The notes below the pieces were generated by a model, which was not told the DNA's origin, did no database searches, and saw nothing but the letters and a program-made list of their open reading frames with translations. Positions 44,850 through 54,678 of a stretch of DNA of 64,000 nt are shown one piece after another. The position numbers and the translations under genes are program-made. The stretch spans positions 6,615,404-6,679,403 of the forward strand of contig NZ_CP042914.1 in the NCBI RefSeq assembly GCF_008065135.1, read 5' to 3'. Source of the stretch: Roseimaritima ulvae. GTDB lineage: Bacteria > Planctomycetota > Planctomycetia > Pirellulales > Pirellulaceae. Position 1 is the stretch's first letter; each line of letters begins with the position of its first letter.

Positions 44850-45485
44850 ATGAGTTCGAAATTATTGATCATTGATGATCACGAGGTCGTACGTGTGGGG
44901 TTGGCCGTGTTGCTAGCTTCCGACGATATCGTGGTAGTGGGAGCGACCGGATCGCTCAAAGAAGCCCACGAACTGGCTGCTAGCCAGCGGCCGGATCTGA
45001 TCCTGTTGGATGTGCGAATGGCGGGAGGCGATGGTTTGGGCGCCATCGATGACATTCGCAGCGTGGCAGAAGACGCCAAATTTGTCGTGCTCAGCACTTA
45101 CGATAACCCCACCTACGTGGCCCGAGCGGTGGCGATGGGGGCGTCGGACTACCTACTTAAAGGCAGTTCTCAAGCGGACATCTTGGCCGCGTTGCGGCGG
45201 GTCGCGGAGGATGAACCACCGTCCGAAGAGAGTTTGCTGCGGCAGATCCGCGCCACGATGCGGCAGACCGATTTCTGCACCGCATCGGAAGGTTTGCCGC
45301 TGACTACGCGCGAATTACAAGTTCTGCGTCACATCGGTTTGGGACTGAGCAACCGCGAGATCGGCACCTCGCTGGACATCAGCGTGGAAACGGTCAAAGA
45401 GCACGTGCAGAACATTCTTCGCAAAATGAACGCCGTCGACCGCACCGACGCAGCCGTCCGCGCGGTCAAACTGGGTGTGGTCTAA
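44850..45485 (+). CDS. NarL/FixJ-type response regulator
   Basis: A 211-residue two-domain regulator. Receiver domain: DDH near residues 9-11, Asp54 in LILLDVRM and Lys in DYLLKGSS. LuxR-type HTH: LTTRELQVLRHIGLGLSNRE through VKEHVQNILRKM. It likely pairs with a HisKA_3 kinase; the one at 33150 is of that class but unlinked. ATG at 44850 chosen, since upstream codons lead into AT-rich non-coding sequence. Confidence 0.92.
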   Translation: MSSKLLIIDDHEVVRVGLAVLLASDDIVVVGATGSLKEAHELAASQRPDLILLDVRMAGGDGLGAIDDIRSVAEDAKFVVLSTYDNPTYVARAVAMGASDYLLKGSSQADILAALRRVAEDEPPSEESLLRQIRATMRQTDFCTASEGLPLTTRELQVLRHIGLGLSNREIGTSLDISVETVKEHVQNILRKMNAVDRTDAAVRAVKLGVV

Positions 45486-45514
45486 CCGTTCGGTGAGCGC
45501 CGAGCGGTTTCTCA

Positions 45515-45647
45515 CTGACGGATTCACTTCACTCTCCCTCTGGGAGAGTCGAGCGTCAGCGAGGAGAGGGCGACCGCGCCGCTGCAAAAATCATAAGAAC
45601 CTCCCCTCGCCAAGGCTCGACCCTGCTTGAAAAGGAGGGTGAAGAAA
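45515..45647 (-). repeat. 132-bp repetitive element, copy 2 (inverted)
   Basis: Reverse complement of the element at 29151-29282 with only scattered differences. The gap 45486-45734 has no gene. Confidence 0.85.
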
Positions 45648-45734
45648 GAGGACTCAGGATCAAATGCTGCAGTCATACAATTGACGTCCCAAGCGGCGGC
45701 GTGATGTAGCCCAACCATGGGCTGGCGCCCATGG

Positions 45735-47144
45735 CTAGTCCCACCACCACTGACCGTCTTGCAGGTTTTGTGGGACGCCGGCTCGGCGGCTTGATTCGGT
45801 ATCGCCGCTGGCGTCGACTTGCTTGACATCCGACTTCAAAGCCGAACGGGGTTGGACGTTAACGCCACCGCCCAGCGGGGTCATCAAGGTGCTGCCTTTC
45901 CAGACGGCGTTGACGGCCGTTTCCACTTGGACCGGCGATTCGTGACGCTCGACGGCGTACTGCGTTTCGTCGCCAAAGAAGTCCATGTTCCAGTTGGCTT
46001 GACCGTAGAAGTCCTGGTCTTGGATGTAGGCCGCTGCGATCGCGGCGTCGATCAGGTTTCGCATCTGGGCATACACCGGAGCGACTTGCGAGATCTTGTC
46101 GTAGTTCTTGGTAAAGTCCTCGCAGAAGGCTTGGCTGGCACGATTGCCGCGGCCACCGGCCACACGCTTACCGCCGGCTCCCACACGCTCGTTGGCACCG
46201 ACCAGTTTCACGCCGTGCTGGCTGAGCTGCATCGCCAAGCCATCGGGACTGGTTTTGACGCCGGCATAGTTCGGTTCAAAATACCAGCGTTCCATAGCGT
46301 TGGAAGCGACCTGCGAGGGGTTTGCCCGTTGGACATAGCTGGCCATCCGGATCGGCAACTGTTCCAAACCGATCCCGATCAACTTCATGCGATAGTCGGC
46401 TTCGACCAACACTTGAGCGAAATGGGTGCTGGTCGGGACGCCCTGGATGGTAACGTTCTGCAAGCCCAAGTTGTTTTTCAAAGTGGCGGCCAGACGAGCG
46501 GCGTCGTTGGGACGTAGTCCATGACCGACGGTGCGAAGCACCTGCTGCAAACGCTTCAAGCCTTCCTCGGTGGGGTCGATGGAAACGCTGATGACCTTGG
46601 TGGGACGGGTGCCGGGCGAATAGGCTCGCAGCGCCGTGACCATGTCTTCGAGCAAGATCACGGGCCGTCCGGTGTTCGCTCCACGCACTCGCCCCGCAGC
46701 GTCCTTGACGAACGGTTCGGCGGGACCGGCGATGACCACGTCTCCCGATTCGGGATAAAAGAACACGTACTCGATACGCGTCAGGCCAGCCAACGCTTCC
46801 ATCGTTTCGGTAGGCCGTCCCGCAGCTGCCGCGGCGGCTTCCAAACGATTCAGCGAGATCTTTCGCAACGGGGAGGGACGCTGCAGGTCGGCGGGCAATG
46901 CCTGACGAGCCGCTTGCATGCGAGCCGCTGCGACGCGGGGATCGAAGTGTCGCACGCGTAACACACCCGTCGCGTCGACCTCCACACCGGCCACTGGCTG
47001 GGTAAAACTGGTAGCCGTATTGTCGGTGTTGTTGGCGTTATCGTCTTGAGCGCTTGCCGTCGTGGTCCAGCAAGCGAAACAGCCAGCTACCAACCACAGC
47101 AGGGCGGACTGAGCGAAGAGGGCAGGGAATCGTCGGCGTCGCAT
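45735..47144 (-). CDS. DUF1598 secreted protein
   Basis: A 469-residue protein with a signal peptide (LLWLVAGCFACWTTTASAQ). The mature part has the DUF1598 pattern seen in planctomycetes, including RIEYVFFYPESGDVVIAGPA, LRTVGHGLRPNDAARLAATL, FAQVLVEADYRMKLIGIGLE and a Trp-rich terminal DGQWWWD. Function unknown. Exported. No operon partner next to it on the same strand. Confidence 0.78.
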   Translation of the reverse strand: MRRRRFPALFAQSALLWLVAGCFACWTTTASAQDDNANNTDNTATSFTQPVAGVEVDATGVLRVRHFDPRVAAARMQAARQALPADLQRPSPLRKISLNRLEAAAAAAGRPTETMEALAGLTRIEYVFFYPESGDVVIAGPAEPFVKDAAGRVRGANTGRPVILLEDMVTALRAYSPGTRPTKVISVSIDPTEEGLKRLQQVLRTVGHGLRPNDAARLAATLKNNLGLQNVTIQGVPTSTHFAQVLVEADYRMKLIGIGLEQLPIRMASYVQRANPSQVASNAMERWYFEPNYAGVKTSPDGLAMQLSQHGVKLVGANERVGAGGKRVAGGRGNRASQAFCEDFTKNYDKISQVAPVYAQMRNLIDAAIAAAYIQDQDFYGQANWNMDFFGDETQYAVERHESPVQVETAVNAVWKGSTLMTPLGGGVNVQPRSALKSDVKQVDASGDTESSRRAGVPQNLQDGQWWWD

Positions 47145-47343
47145 GGGGGGCCTTACTCAAATAAGATTAGCTGAACGGACTCTCTGCCCTGAGCATAGTT
47201 AGGCAGGCCGTGTTAGGCAACAAATTCGCCCAAACACTCTAGACTAGCCACCTGAACCCCAAGATTCCAACGGAGTTTTCCAATTCTGCGGCCTTTTGCG
47301 CCGGATTGGGAGGCTTCGAGCCCCACCCGAGGAACTCGCTGAG

Positions 47344-48381
47344 ATGGATTTTGCCACCGCTGATTACGCATCCTGTCGACACGCTTTTCGCCAACTGGCC
47401 GATCGCTACGGCGCCCACCAGGAGGCCTGGCCGATCGACGAAGCGGCGGACCTGACCATCGACGCGGCCGTCTGGGGACCGGAAAATGCCCGGCACACGA
47501 TGATTATCTCCAGCGGTCTGCACGGCGCCGAAGGCCCCTTCGGTTCTCACATTCAACAGAGATGGATGCAAACCGCTCTCGAGCAACGCCCTCAGACGAC
47601 GCGGCTGATCCTGCTGCACGCGTTGAACCCATTCGGGTTCGCTCATCGTCGCCGTTTTGATCAGGACAACCTCGATCTGAACCGTGCCTTCTTCGACGCA
47701 CCGCAGCGGCCGGACACGGCTGAATTGTACGGGCGACTCGACCCGCTGCTGAACCCTCCCGGTCCGCCGCGCCGCGATGGCTTCCTGCTGCGGGCCCTGG
47801 CGGTCGTGGCAAGGCACGGCCTGCGAAAACTTGGACAAGCCATCGTGGCCGGACAGTACACCCACCCGCGGGGATTATTTTACGGCGGACAGCAGAAGTC
47901 AGCCCTGCAAGAAGTGCTGGAGACGCGGTTGTTGCCGCGCCTGCAATCGAGCGCCGCGACCGATCACTTTGATCTCCACACCGGACTGGGAAAGTTCTGC
48001 CAGCTGCGGTTGCTGATGCTGCCGGGCGTCGCTTCCGAAGCCGTCCACGCCGCGGTGAAGTTATATGGAGATCAAGTGATGCCGCCGCAGACAGACGTTG
48101 GCTACCAGGCTCGCGGTACGCTGGGCGGCTGGTTGCAGCAGCGACTAGGCGCGTCGGACGGACGCTATCGTTACTACTGCGTGGAAGTGGGCACATACAG
48201 TGTACTGAAAGTGCTCAGCGCCCTGCGCGACGAGAACCGCGCGTGGTTTGCCTGCGGCAGCGGGGCGCCTGCACACGAGCGCGCCGCCGAAGCGTTGATC
48301 GAGCGGTTCCAGCCCGCCGATGCACGTTGGCAGACCCAAGCAACCGAACAAGTTATGGCCGTACTGAACGCGTGCAAATAG
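47344..48381 (+). CDS. DUF2817 / M14-like zinc carboxypeptidase-fold protein
   Basis: A 345-residue protein. A zinc-site-like HGAEGP (His60, Glu63) follows ISSGLHG; then LLHALNPFGFAHRRRFDQDN and LDLNRAF, and HFDLHTGLG with a candidate third ligand, all typical of the DUF2817 branch of the M14 peptidase or aspartoacylase-like superfamily. No signal peptide, so it is probably cytoplasmic. The ATG at 47344 is preceded by GAGGAA. Substrate could be a peptide or a modified amino acid. Confidence 0.8.
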   Translation: MDFATADYASCRHAFRQLADRYGAHQEAWPIDEAADLTIDAAVWGPENARHTMIISSGLHGAEGPFGSHIQQRWMQTALEQRPQTTRLILLHALNPFGFAHRRRFDQDNLDLNRAFFDAPQRPDTAELYGRLDPLLNPPGPPRRDGFLLRALAVVARHGLRKLGQAIVAGQYTHPRGLFYGGQQKSALQEVLETRLLPRLQSSAATDHFDLHTGLGKFCQLRLLMLPGVASEAVHAAVKLYGDQVMPPQTDVGYQARGTLGGWLQQRLGASDGRYRYYCVEVGTYSVLKVLSALRDENRAWFACGSGAPAHERAAEALIERFQPADARWQTQATEQVMAVLNACK

Positions 48382-48393
48382 CACTGACTGCCG

Positions 48394-50331
48394 CTACTGC
48401 GGCACGGGTTGGTCGCTGGTTTGCAACTGCAGCATGTCACGGTAGACGCCGCCGTTTTCGATTAGTTCGGCATGCGTGCCGACTTCCAGGATGCGGCCGT
48501 CGTCCAGCACGATAATTTTGTCGGCCCCGCGAATCGTACTCAGCCGATGCGCGATCACCAGCGCCGTGCGATCTTGCAACAGATGTTCCAGGCTGGTCTG
48601 AATCAGCTGCTCGCTTTCGCTGTCGAGGTTGCTGGTCGCTTCGTCGAGAATCAGGATTTTGGGATCGGCCAGAATGGCGCGAGCGATGGCCAAGCGTTGC
48701 CGCTGGCCGCCGGACAGTTTGACGCCGCGTTCACCGATCAAGGTCTCGTATCCCTTGGGCAGGCGGCGGATAAACTCATCCGCCGCGGCCGCGCGGGCGG
48801 CTTGTTGGATCGCCGCTTCGTCGGCGCCCCGCCGCGCGTAAGCGATATTGTCGCGAATCGAACCATCAAACAGGAACACGTCTTGTTCGACCATACCCAG
48901 CAGTTGTCGGTAGCTGTCCAGTTCGATGTCGCGGAGCGAACGGCCGTCCAGACGGATAGTGCCGATGGTGGGATCATAAAACCGGGCGACCAGGTTGGTC
49001 AGCGTGGTTTTGCCCGCTCCACTGCGGCCCACCAGAGCCACGGTTTGCCCGGCCGCGATCTCTAGATTGATTCCTTGCAGGACATCGGTTTCGGTATCGG
49101 GATAACGGAAGGTAACTTTTTCGATCTGCAGCGCCCCGCGAACGCTTGAGCGTTGCAACTGGACAGCGCCCGGGTTGGTGGGCAGTTCTTGATCTTGGTC
49201 CATTACGTCCAGGATACGGTCCAGTCCAGCAAGATTGTTTTGGAACGTGACGGCACTACCTGCCAGGGTCGCCAAGGGATCCAACAACATGGTCAGGTAG
49301 ACCAGAAACATCATCAGGTCGCCGAGGGTCAATTGGTTGTGAATGATCTGGTATCCGCCATACAGCAGCAGTCCCGTCGAGGCCAAGGGGATCAGGACCT
49401 CCCAGATGATTTCGATCGTCCGGGTCCACCACCAAGTGAACAATTGCTGGCGGACCATAAAGTCGCCTTCGCGGACAAACCGTCCGGCTTCGCTGCGCGC
49501 CCGCGCAAAGGTGCGGACCACGCGAATCCCGCCAAAGGTTTCGGTGGCTGAACTGTCGATGTGTTGACGTTGTCGACGAATGTCACGAAACAGCGGCCGC
49601 ACGCGGGCGATCCAAGTGCGGTGGGTGAACCAAACCGCCGGCAGCAGGGCCATGCCGCCGAGCATCAATTTCCAATCGACCCACATCAAGATGAACAGAC
49701 TGCCGACAAATTGGATGATCGCCCGAGCCGGGTTGTAGATCATGCTGAAAATCAGATCCGAAACGCCGCCGGCGTCTTCGCGAATCAAGCTGGCCACTCC
49801 GCCGCTTTTCAGTCCATGCACGTCGTGCAAGGGCAACCGAATGGCGTGTTCAAAAACATGGTTGCGAATGGACACTTGCGACTTGTTGACCGCCTTGGTG
49901 GCCAACCAGCGACTGCTCAATCGCACCGCCGTGGCCAAGATGGTCAGCACCGTCACCACCGCGGCGATGGTCGCTAACAGGCCCATCGGCGAATCGGGCA
50001 GCGGCAAATCGGCCAGCAGCGAAGGCAGCGGTTTGGGTGGATCGGTCAGCACACAATCGATCGCCAATTTGGTCCCCGCCGGCGGGATCAAGCTGAGCGA
50101 TACGCCGATGGCCATCAAGCCCACGGCCTGCAGGATCGTGCCGTGATGGCCGTGGACCAGCGACCAAAAAGCACGCAGTAATTCCCAAAAGCCACGCTGC
50201 CGCGGCCCCAGTTTTCGAGCGTGCCGGTCGCTGTGTCCCACCGGCGGGGTGGGTTGGCCGTCACGATGACGTTGGCGGACCTGTTGGCGGTACTGACGAA
50301 ACCGCATCCGCGAGGGTTCTGTAATGGACAT
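48394..50331 (-). CDS. ABC exporter (fused permease and ATPase, MsbA-like)
   Basis: A 645-residue half-transporter that should work as a homodimer. Six-helix permease in the N-terminal half (helices at about 68-95, 120-145, 200-245 and 310-370), then an ATPase domain with Walker A GRSGAGKTT, signature LSGGQRQRL, Walker B ILILDEATSNLDSES and the H-loop IAHRLSTIRGAD. Cargo unknown; MsbA-type lipid export is one possibility. The ATG at 50331 is taken because it precedes the first conserved part; an earlier ATG adds 12 residues. Confidence 0.92.
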   Translation of the reverse strand: MSITEPSRMRFRQYRQQVRQRHRDGQPTPPVGHSDRHARKLGPRQRGFWELLRAFWSLVHGHHGTILQAVGLMAIGVSLSLIPPAGTKLAIDCVLTDPPKPLPSLLADLPLPDSPMGLLATIAAVVTVLTILATAVRLSSRWLATKAVNKSQVSIRNHVFEHAIRLPLHDVHGLKSGGVASLIREDAGGVSDLIFSMIYNPARAIIQFVGSLFILMWVDWKLMLGGMALLPAVWFTHRTWIARVRPLFRDIRRQRQHIDSSATETFGGIRVVRTFARARSEAGRFVREGDFMVRQQLFTWWWTRTIEIIWEVLIPLASTGLLLYGGYQIIHNQLTLGDLMMFLVYLTMLLDPLATLAGSAVTFQNNLAGLDRILDVMDQDQELPTNPGAVQLQRSSVRGALQIEKVTFRYPDTETDVLQGINLEIAAGQTVALVGRSGAGKTTLTNLVARFYDPTIGTIRLDGRSLRDIELDSYRQLLGMVEQDVFLFDGSIRDNIAYARRGADEAAIQQAARAAAADEFIRRLPKGYETLIGERGVKLSGGQRQRLAIARAILADPKILILDEATSNLDSESEQLIQTSLEHLLQDRTALVIAHRLSTIRGADKIIVLDDGRILEVGTHAELIENGGVYRDMLQLQTSDQPVPQ

Positions 50332-50424
50332 GCCTGTAGTCGTACGCCCTGACCGCGGTGACGGCAACGGGGCACCCCTAGCCTAGGCTTCCAGCCTGGG
50401 TCCCAATATCCCCCACCCGGCTCG

Positions 50425-51297
50425 CTACGAACTGGCGCTGCGGTAACTGCCCAGCGCCCGCCGGAACACCCAACGACTAGAGACCAAACTGATCACCGTC
50501 GCCAGAATCGCAAACAGGGCCAGCGGCGTCTCCCACCATTCGCGGGGATTCAAGGGACGAGCCAAAATCCTCGCGGGCACGTTGACCACTACCAGCACGG
50601 GGATCGCAAACGTGAACAGCCCCCACAGCGACCAGCCCCAACTCCGCTGATAGATCTCCATCGGATAGCGGCTGAAGTTGGTGATGTAGAACCAAAAGTT
50701 GTACAGCGTTTGGTTCCGCCCCAACCAAATGCTGGTCGCCGACAAACAGATCATCAGGCTGTACATGATCAATACGCCGCAAAGGATATAAAACACGTAC
50801 AGCACGATCGACAGCACGGAGAAATGCATCGGGTCGACCTCCCGGGTCGACAGCTTGAACATGCTCCATACCAACATCACCAGCCCCACGGCAAAGTTCG
50901 ACAAGGCGCTCCAATCGACGCGACGAAACGAGATCAGAAACTGGGTGTCGATGGGTTTCAGTAACGCGAAGTCCAAGCCGCCGGTGCGAATCAATTCACT
51001 GAATTCTTCGGCATTGGGCATAAAGAAAGCCTGCACCAAACTGTTGACGAACCAGGTCGTCGCCAGGAACACAAAAAACTGATACTTCTCCCAGCCCGTG
51101 TCGTCACCGATCGAGGGCGTGAACTGGAAGATGATCAAGTAGAAGCCCACGTTCATCAGCGTCCAGGAAATACTGCTGATGCACTGGAACAGAAAGTTGG
51201 CGCGAAACGTCATGTCACGCACCAAACTATTGCGGGCAAAGGTCAGGAAGACCTTGGCGTAATGCGGTCGGTGTTTTTGGGGGACAGCAGGCGTCAT
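50425..51297 (-). CDS. ABC-2-type permease (PF06182-like)
   Basis: A 290-residue polytopic protein with six hydrophobic segments and the motif EFSELIRTGGLDFALLKPID (about residues 97-116), which is a hallmark of the ABC2_membrane_6 family. These permeases normally pair with an ATPase and a second permease; none is adjacent (the neighbouring exporter at 48394 is self-contained). It may have a partner elsewhere. Start ATG at 51297. Confidence 0.8.
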   Translation of the reverse strand: MTPAVPQKHRPHYAKVFLTFARNSLVRDMTFRANFLFQCISSISWTLMNVGFYLIIFQFTPSIGDDTGWEKYQFFVFLATTWFVNSLVQAFFMPNAEEFSELIRTGGLDFALLKPIDTQFLISFRRVDWSALSNFAVGLVMLVWSMFKLSTREVDPMHFSVLSIVLYVFYILCGVLIMYSLMICLSATSIWLGRNQTLYNFWFYITNFSRYPMEIYQRSWGWSLWGLFTFAIPVLVVVNVPARILARPLNPREWWETPLALFAILATVISLVSSRWVFRRALGSYRSASS

Positions 51298-51363
51298 CGG
51301 GATGGGCCGTAAGGGACAAACGGGCAAATCGCAACGTACGACTCGATGCGAGAGGCGTCAACC

Positions 51364-51472
51364 GTAGCATGGGCCCCTGGCCCGTGGAGCAGGAGGGGCG
51401 TTAGGAGTCGGCAAAATACACGGGCCAGGGGCCCCATGCTACTAAGCGACACGGGCCGGGGGCCCATGCTAC
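51364..51472. repeat. Three copies of the GTAGCATGGGCCCC-family palindrome
   Basis: A copy begins at 51364 (GTAGCATGGGCCCCTGGCCC), a reverse copy runs at about 51418-51442 and another reverse copy at about 51450-51472. They fill the short gap between two minus-strand genes. Confidence 0.8.
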
Positions 51473-51478
51473 GGGTAG

Positions 51479-52537
51479 CTACGTGGAATGCGTTTGCAAT
51501 TGTTTGAGGGCGTTTTGCATGTCGTCGTGCAGCGGCGCGGTGAAGGTCATCGGCTGGCCGCTTTGCGGATGCCGGATCGTGATCTGGTAGGCGTGTAGGG
51601 CTTGCCGCTGCAGGATCGGCGGCTCGTCTTCGGTGGGCCGCCGCTTGAGCAGTTGCGAAAGCGTCAACGTGGCGTGGCCGCCGTACAGCCGATCGCATAA
51701 CACGGGCGTGCCAATGTGATCGAGGTGCACGCGAATCTGATGCGTCCGCCCGGTCTTGGGCCGCAGCCGCACGAAGGTCACCGTGGCAAATCGCTCGATC
51801 ACTTCATAGAACGTGGAAGCCGGTTTGCTGGTCGAATGGTTCTCGCGGATCGCCATCTTGTCGCGTTGAAAGGGATGCCGCCCGATGGGAGCTTCGATCT
51901 GATCGCGATCGTGATCGATGCGGCCGGCCGCCAGCGCCAAATACTCTTTCTCCACGGTCCGCTCGGCGAACTGCGCCGCCAAGTCGATGTGCACCGCGTT
52001 GGTCTTGGCCACCAGGATCACGCCCGAGGTATCGCGGTCTAGACGATGGACGATGCCGGGTCGAGCCGGACCGCCGATGTCCGACAAGGACTGAAAGTGA
52101 TACGCCAAGGCGCTGGTTAAGGTACCCGACCAATTGCCGCGGGCCGGATGCACCACCATCCCCGCCGGCTTGTTGACGGCGATAAAACCGTCGTCTTCGT
52201 ACAGGATGTCCAGCGGAATGTTTTCCGGTAGCGGACCGTCAGCAACCGGCTCGGGGACCACAAAGCGGATCTGTTGGCCGGTGCGGATCTTGAAGCTCGG
52301 CCGGACCACGCGGCCATCAACTTCGGCCGCGCCTTCATGCACGGCGCGACGCAATTGTTCGCGACTATAACCGTCGATCGCGGCGGTCAAGAAGATATCG
52401 ATCCGCGTGCCCGCGACCGATTCGGGAACGATAAACTCCCGCGCTGCGCTGCTGCCCTCCGACGCAGCGGAATCCGTCGCAGTGGACTCCACCGCGGCTC
52501 CGTCGACGGACAGCTCGCCTCGCTGTTCCTTACTCAC
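51479..52537 (-). CDS. RluA-family pseudouridine synthase
   Basis: A 352-residue RNA-modifying enzyme. An S4 RNA-binding domain (GTRIDIFLTAAIDGYSREQL) is followed by the catalytic domain with GIVHRLDRDTSGVIL (catalytic Asp near residue 165) and LRPKTGRTHQIRVHL. Closest in layout to RluD (23S rRNA). The GTG at 52537 overlaps the stop of the upstream gene (GTGAGTAA), a common coupling arrangement; the first ATG of the longer frame at 52591 would overlap the upstream gene by 62 bp. The stop sits just inside the repeat region. Confidence 0.88.
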   Translation of the reverse strand: MSKEQRGELSVDGAAVESTATDSAASEGSSAAREFIVPESVAGTRIDIFLTAAIDGYSREQLRRAVHEGAAEVDGRVVRPSFKIRTGQQIRFVVPEPVADGPLPENIPLDILYEDDGFIAVNKPAGMVVHPARGNWSGTLTSALAYHFQSLSDIGGPARPGIVHRLDRDTSGVILVAKTNAVHIDLAAQFAERTVEKEYLALAAGRIDHDRDQIEAPIGRHPFQRDKMAIRENHSTSKPASTFYEVIERFATVTFVRLRPKTGRTHQIRVHLDHIGTPVLCDRLYGGHATLTLSQLLKRRPTEDEPPILQRQALHAYQITIRHPQSGQPMTFTAPLHDDMQNALKQLQTHST

Positions 52538-53705
52538 CGGTGGCCGGAGCCAATTCGGTCGGCCCGTCCTCGGTTTCAGTCGTTTCCTCAACGGCCGGAG
52601 TTTCTTCTTCGCTCGCTGGCGTTTCCTCCGTTTCCGGAGTTTCTTCCGTTGCCGGAGCTTCCTCGGTTGCCGGAGCTTCTTCAGTCTCCGGCGCTTCCTC
52701 GGTTGCCGGAGCTTCTTCAGTCTCCGGCGCTTCCTCGGTTGCCGGAGCTTCCTCGGTTGCTGGAGTTTCCTCGGTTGCTGGAGTTTCTTCGACCGCTGGA
52801 GTTTCCTCGGTTGCGGGTTCCAGTTTCATTTCGCTTTCAGCCGGTTCGGCAGGCGTTTCCGGTTCAGCGGGCGTTTCCGTTTCCGGCTCCGCAGGTGTTT
52901 CCGGTTCAGCCGGCGTTTCCGCTTCAGCCGGCGTTTCCGCTTCAGCCGGCGTTTCCGCTTCAGCCGGGGCTTCCGGGGCAGCAGGCGTTTCCGGAGCGGC
53001 GGGCGGTGTGGTCGTGTCGGGCAGGGTCATGTCCGGGACATCGGGCAGCATGTTGGTGGCCGGCATCTCGGGAGAGGCGGCGGGGTCCATCATTTCCGGC
53101 TTTTGTTCCTTGAACCAAGCGAGAAACTCTTGGGTTTCGGGCTGCTCGAGACTGGCGATCCGCTGTTTGGCGGTTTGCACCATGTCGTCGGATTCTTCTT
53201 GAGCGATGACCTGTTCATAAGCCGCAATGGCTTCGTCAACATTGCCTAACGCTTCGTGGGCACGGGCCAAGCCCAGCGAGGCGCGGGATTGGATCAGCGG
53301 ATCTTTGACCGTGTCCAGAACCTGCTTGTAGTCGACGACGGCAGCTTCCAGTTGAATGATTGACTTTTCACGCAGGGTGAACATGCCATCGATGCCTTCG
53401 GCCAGCTCGATGTCGGCCTTGGCCAACACGGCCAAGGCCGCCGGCTGGGTGCCGGGAAAGTTTTTTTCCACTCCGGCCAAGGCGTCGAGGTTGGATTGGC
53501 CGGCGTACAGCAGGTAGGTCAACGTGGCGTCACTGCGTTGATCGGCCGCGCGGCTCCGCAGGTAGCCCACCGTCAACGCGGCGATGACAACCACAACCAC
53601 ACCGGTCAGGATCGCCGGGGCGTAGGGTTCCAGTTTCTTCAAGAACGCCCCCAGCGCATCGGCCAATTCGTTCTTTTGCAGTTCGTGCCGGCGTTCGCTA
53701 TTCAT
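52530..53705 (-). CDS. TPR membrane protein with long acidic repeat tail
   Basis: A 391-residue protein. A single transmembrane helix (about 31-50, AILTGVVVVVIAALTVGYL) is followed by a TPR-like helical region to about residue 205, as in the YfgM class. The rest (about 185 residues) is low-complexity Glu/Pro/Ala/Thr, made of TPAEAE, TPAEPE and EEAPATEEAPE-like units that are visibly repeated at DNA level. Such a tail would be extended and highly negative. It is the upstream gene of the RluA-family enzyme, overlapping it by a few bases. Confidence 0.78.
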   Translation of the reverse strand: MNSERRHELQKNELADALGAFLKKLEPYAPAILTGVVVVVIAALTVGYLRSRAADQRSDATLTYLLYAGQSNLDALAGVEKNFPGTQPAALAVLAKADIELAEGIDGMFTLREKSIIQLEAAVVDYKQVLDTVKDPLIQSRASLGLARAHEALGNVDEAIAAYEQVIAQEESDDMVQTAKQRIASLEQPETQEFLAWFKEQKPEMMDPAASPEMPATNMLPDVPDMTLPDTTTPPAAPETPAAPEAPAEAETPAEAETPAEAETPAEPETPAEPETETPAEPETPAEPAESEMKLEPATEETPAVEETPATEETPATEEAPATEEAPETEEAPATEEAPETEEAPATEEAPATEETPETEETPASEEETPAVEETTETEDGPTELAPATGE

Positions 53706-53778
53706 CGCTCAGGTCCATCGTCCAAGAATTGTTAATCGGTAAGTATAGAAATCGCCATGAATTAGCGTCAACACCGGC

Positions 53779-54600
53779 TCAGGACGTGGTTTGCAGCTTG
53801 GCCAGCACTTCTTTGTGCAGTTTGCCGTTGGTGCCCACCGCATCGGGGCCGCGGCTCGTGGGGGTCCCCGTCCAATCGGTGAACTTGCCGCCGGCCTGTT
53901 CGATGACCGGGCGAATCGCGGCCACGTCCCAGGCTTTGACTTCCGGATCGACCATCACGTCGGCCCGGCCCGTCGCCACCAACAGGTACCCGTATCCGTC
54001 GCCCCAGGAGCGGCTGATCCAGGCGGCTTGTTCCAGTTCTTTGTAAGCGGCCGCCGAGCCGCGGGCATCAAACGAGTCGACCTGGGAGGTCACGAAGATG
54101 CTTTGCGACAGTTTTTTGCGTTCGGAAACCCGCGCGGGCACCCAATCCTGACTGCCGATCGCACGATGCCAGGCCCCCTGACCGTTGGCGGCGGCAACAC
54201 ATTCGTCCAACGCCGGGATATAGATCACCCCGGCCAGCGTTTCGTCCTTGTATTCCAAAGCCAGCAACGTCGAATACAAGGGAACGCCTGAGACAAACGA
54301 TTTGGTGCCATCGATGGGGTCCACGATCCAGCGGTAGCCGCTGGTTCCGGGCCGCGGTTCGAATTCTTCGCCCAATACCTCGTCGTCGGGAAACAGCTCG
54401 GCGACTTTCTTGCGAACCAGTTGTTCGGCGTGGCGATCGGCGGCCGTGACCGGGGAATCGTCTTGCTTGGCTTCCACCGCCAGTTCGGCATTGCCGAAAT
54501 AGGCTCGGGTGCTGTGACCGGCCGCTTCGGCGATCGGCACCAGGTGGGCCAGGCGGCCGTCGTGCAGTTCGGACCAGTTATCGGGACAACGCATTATCAA
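53779..54600 (-). CDS. Inositol-monophosphatase-family phosphatase (HisN-like)
   Basis: A 273-residue Mg2+/Li+-type phosphatase. Metal-binding Glu78-Glu79 in GEEF, and the signature DPIDGTKSF (from Asp94, Asp97) with a further Asp near 224 in AWDVAAIRPVIEQAGG. The pattern is closer to histidinol-phosphatases of the HisN type than to classical inositol monophosphatases. ATG at 54600; ATG at 54594 is equally possible. No histidine biosynthesis genes are adjacent. Confidence 0.88.
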   Translation of the reverse strand: MIMRCPDNWSELHDGRLAHLVPIAEAAGHSTRAYFGNAELAVEAKQDDSPVTAADRHAEQLVRKKVAELFPDDEVLGEEFEPRPGTSGYRWIVDPIDGTKSFVSGVPLYSTLLALEYKDETLAGVIYIPALDECVAAANGQGAWHRAIGSQDWVPARVSERKKLSQSIFVTSQVDSFDARGSAAAYKELEQAAWISRSWGDGYGYLLVATGRADVMVDPEVKAWDVAAIRPVIEQAGGKFTDWTGTPTSRGPDAVGTNGKLHKEVLAKLQTTS

Positions 54601-54678
54601 TGACCATCAAAATCCGGATGAAGTTGCTTTCGAGGGCTGTTAAGCGTAGGAACCCCGAAGCCCTTTGAAAACGTGTCG

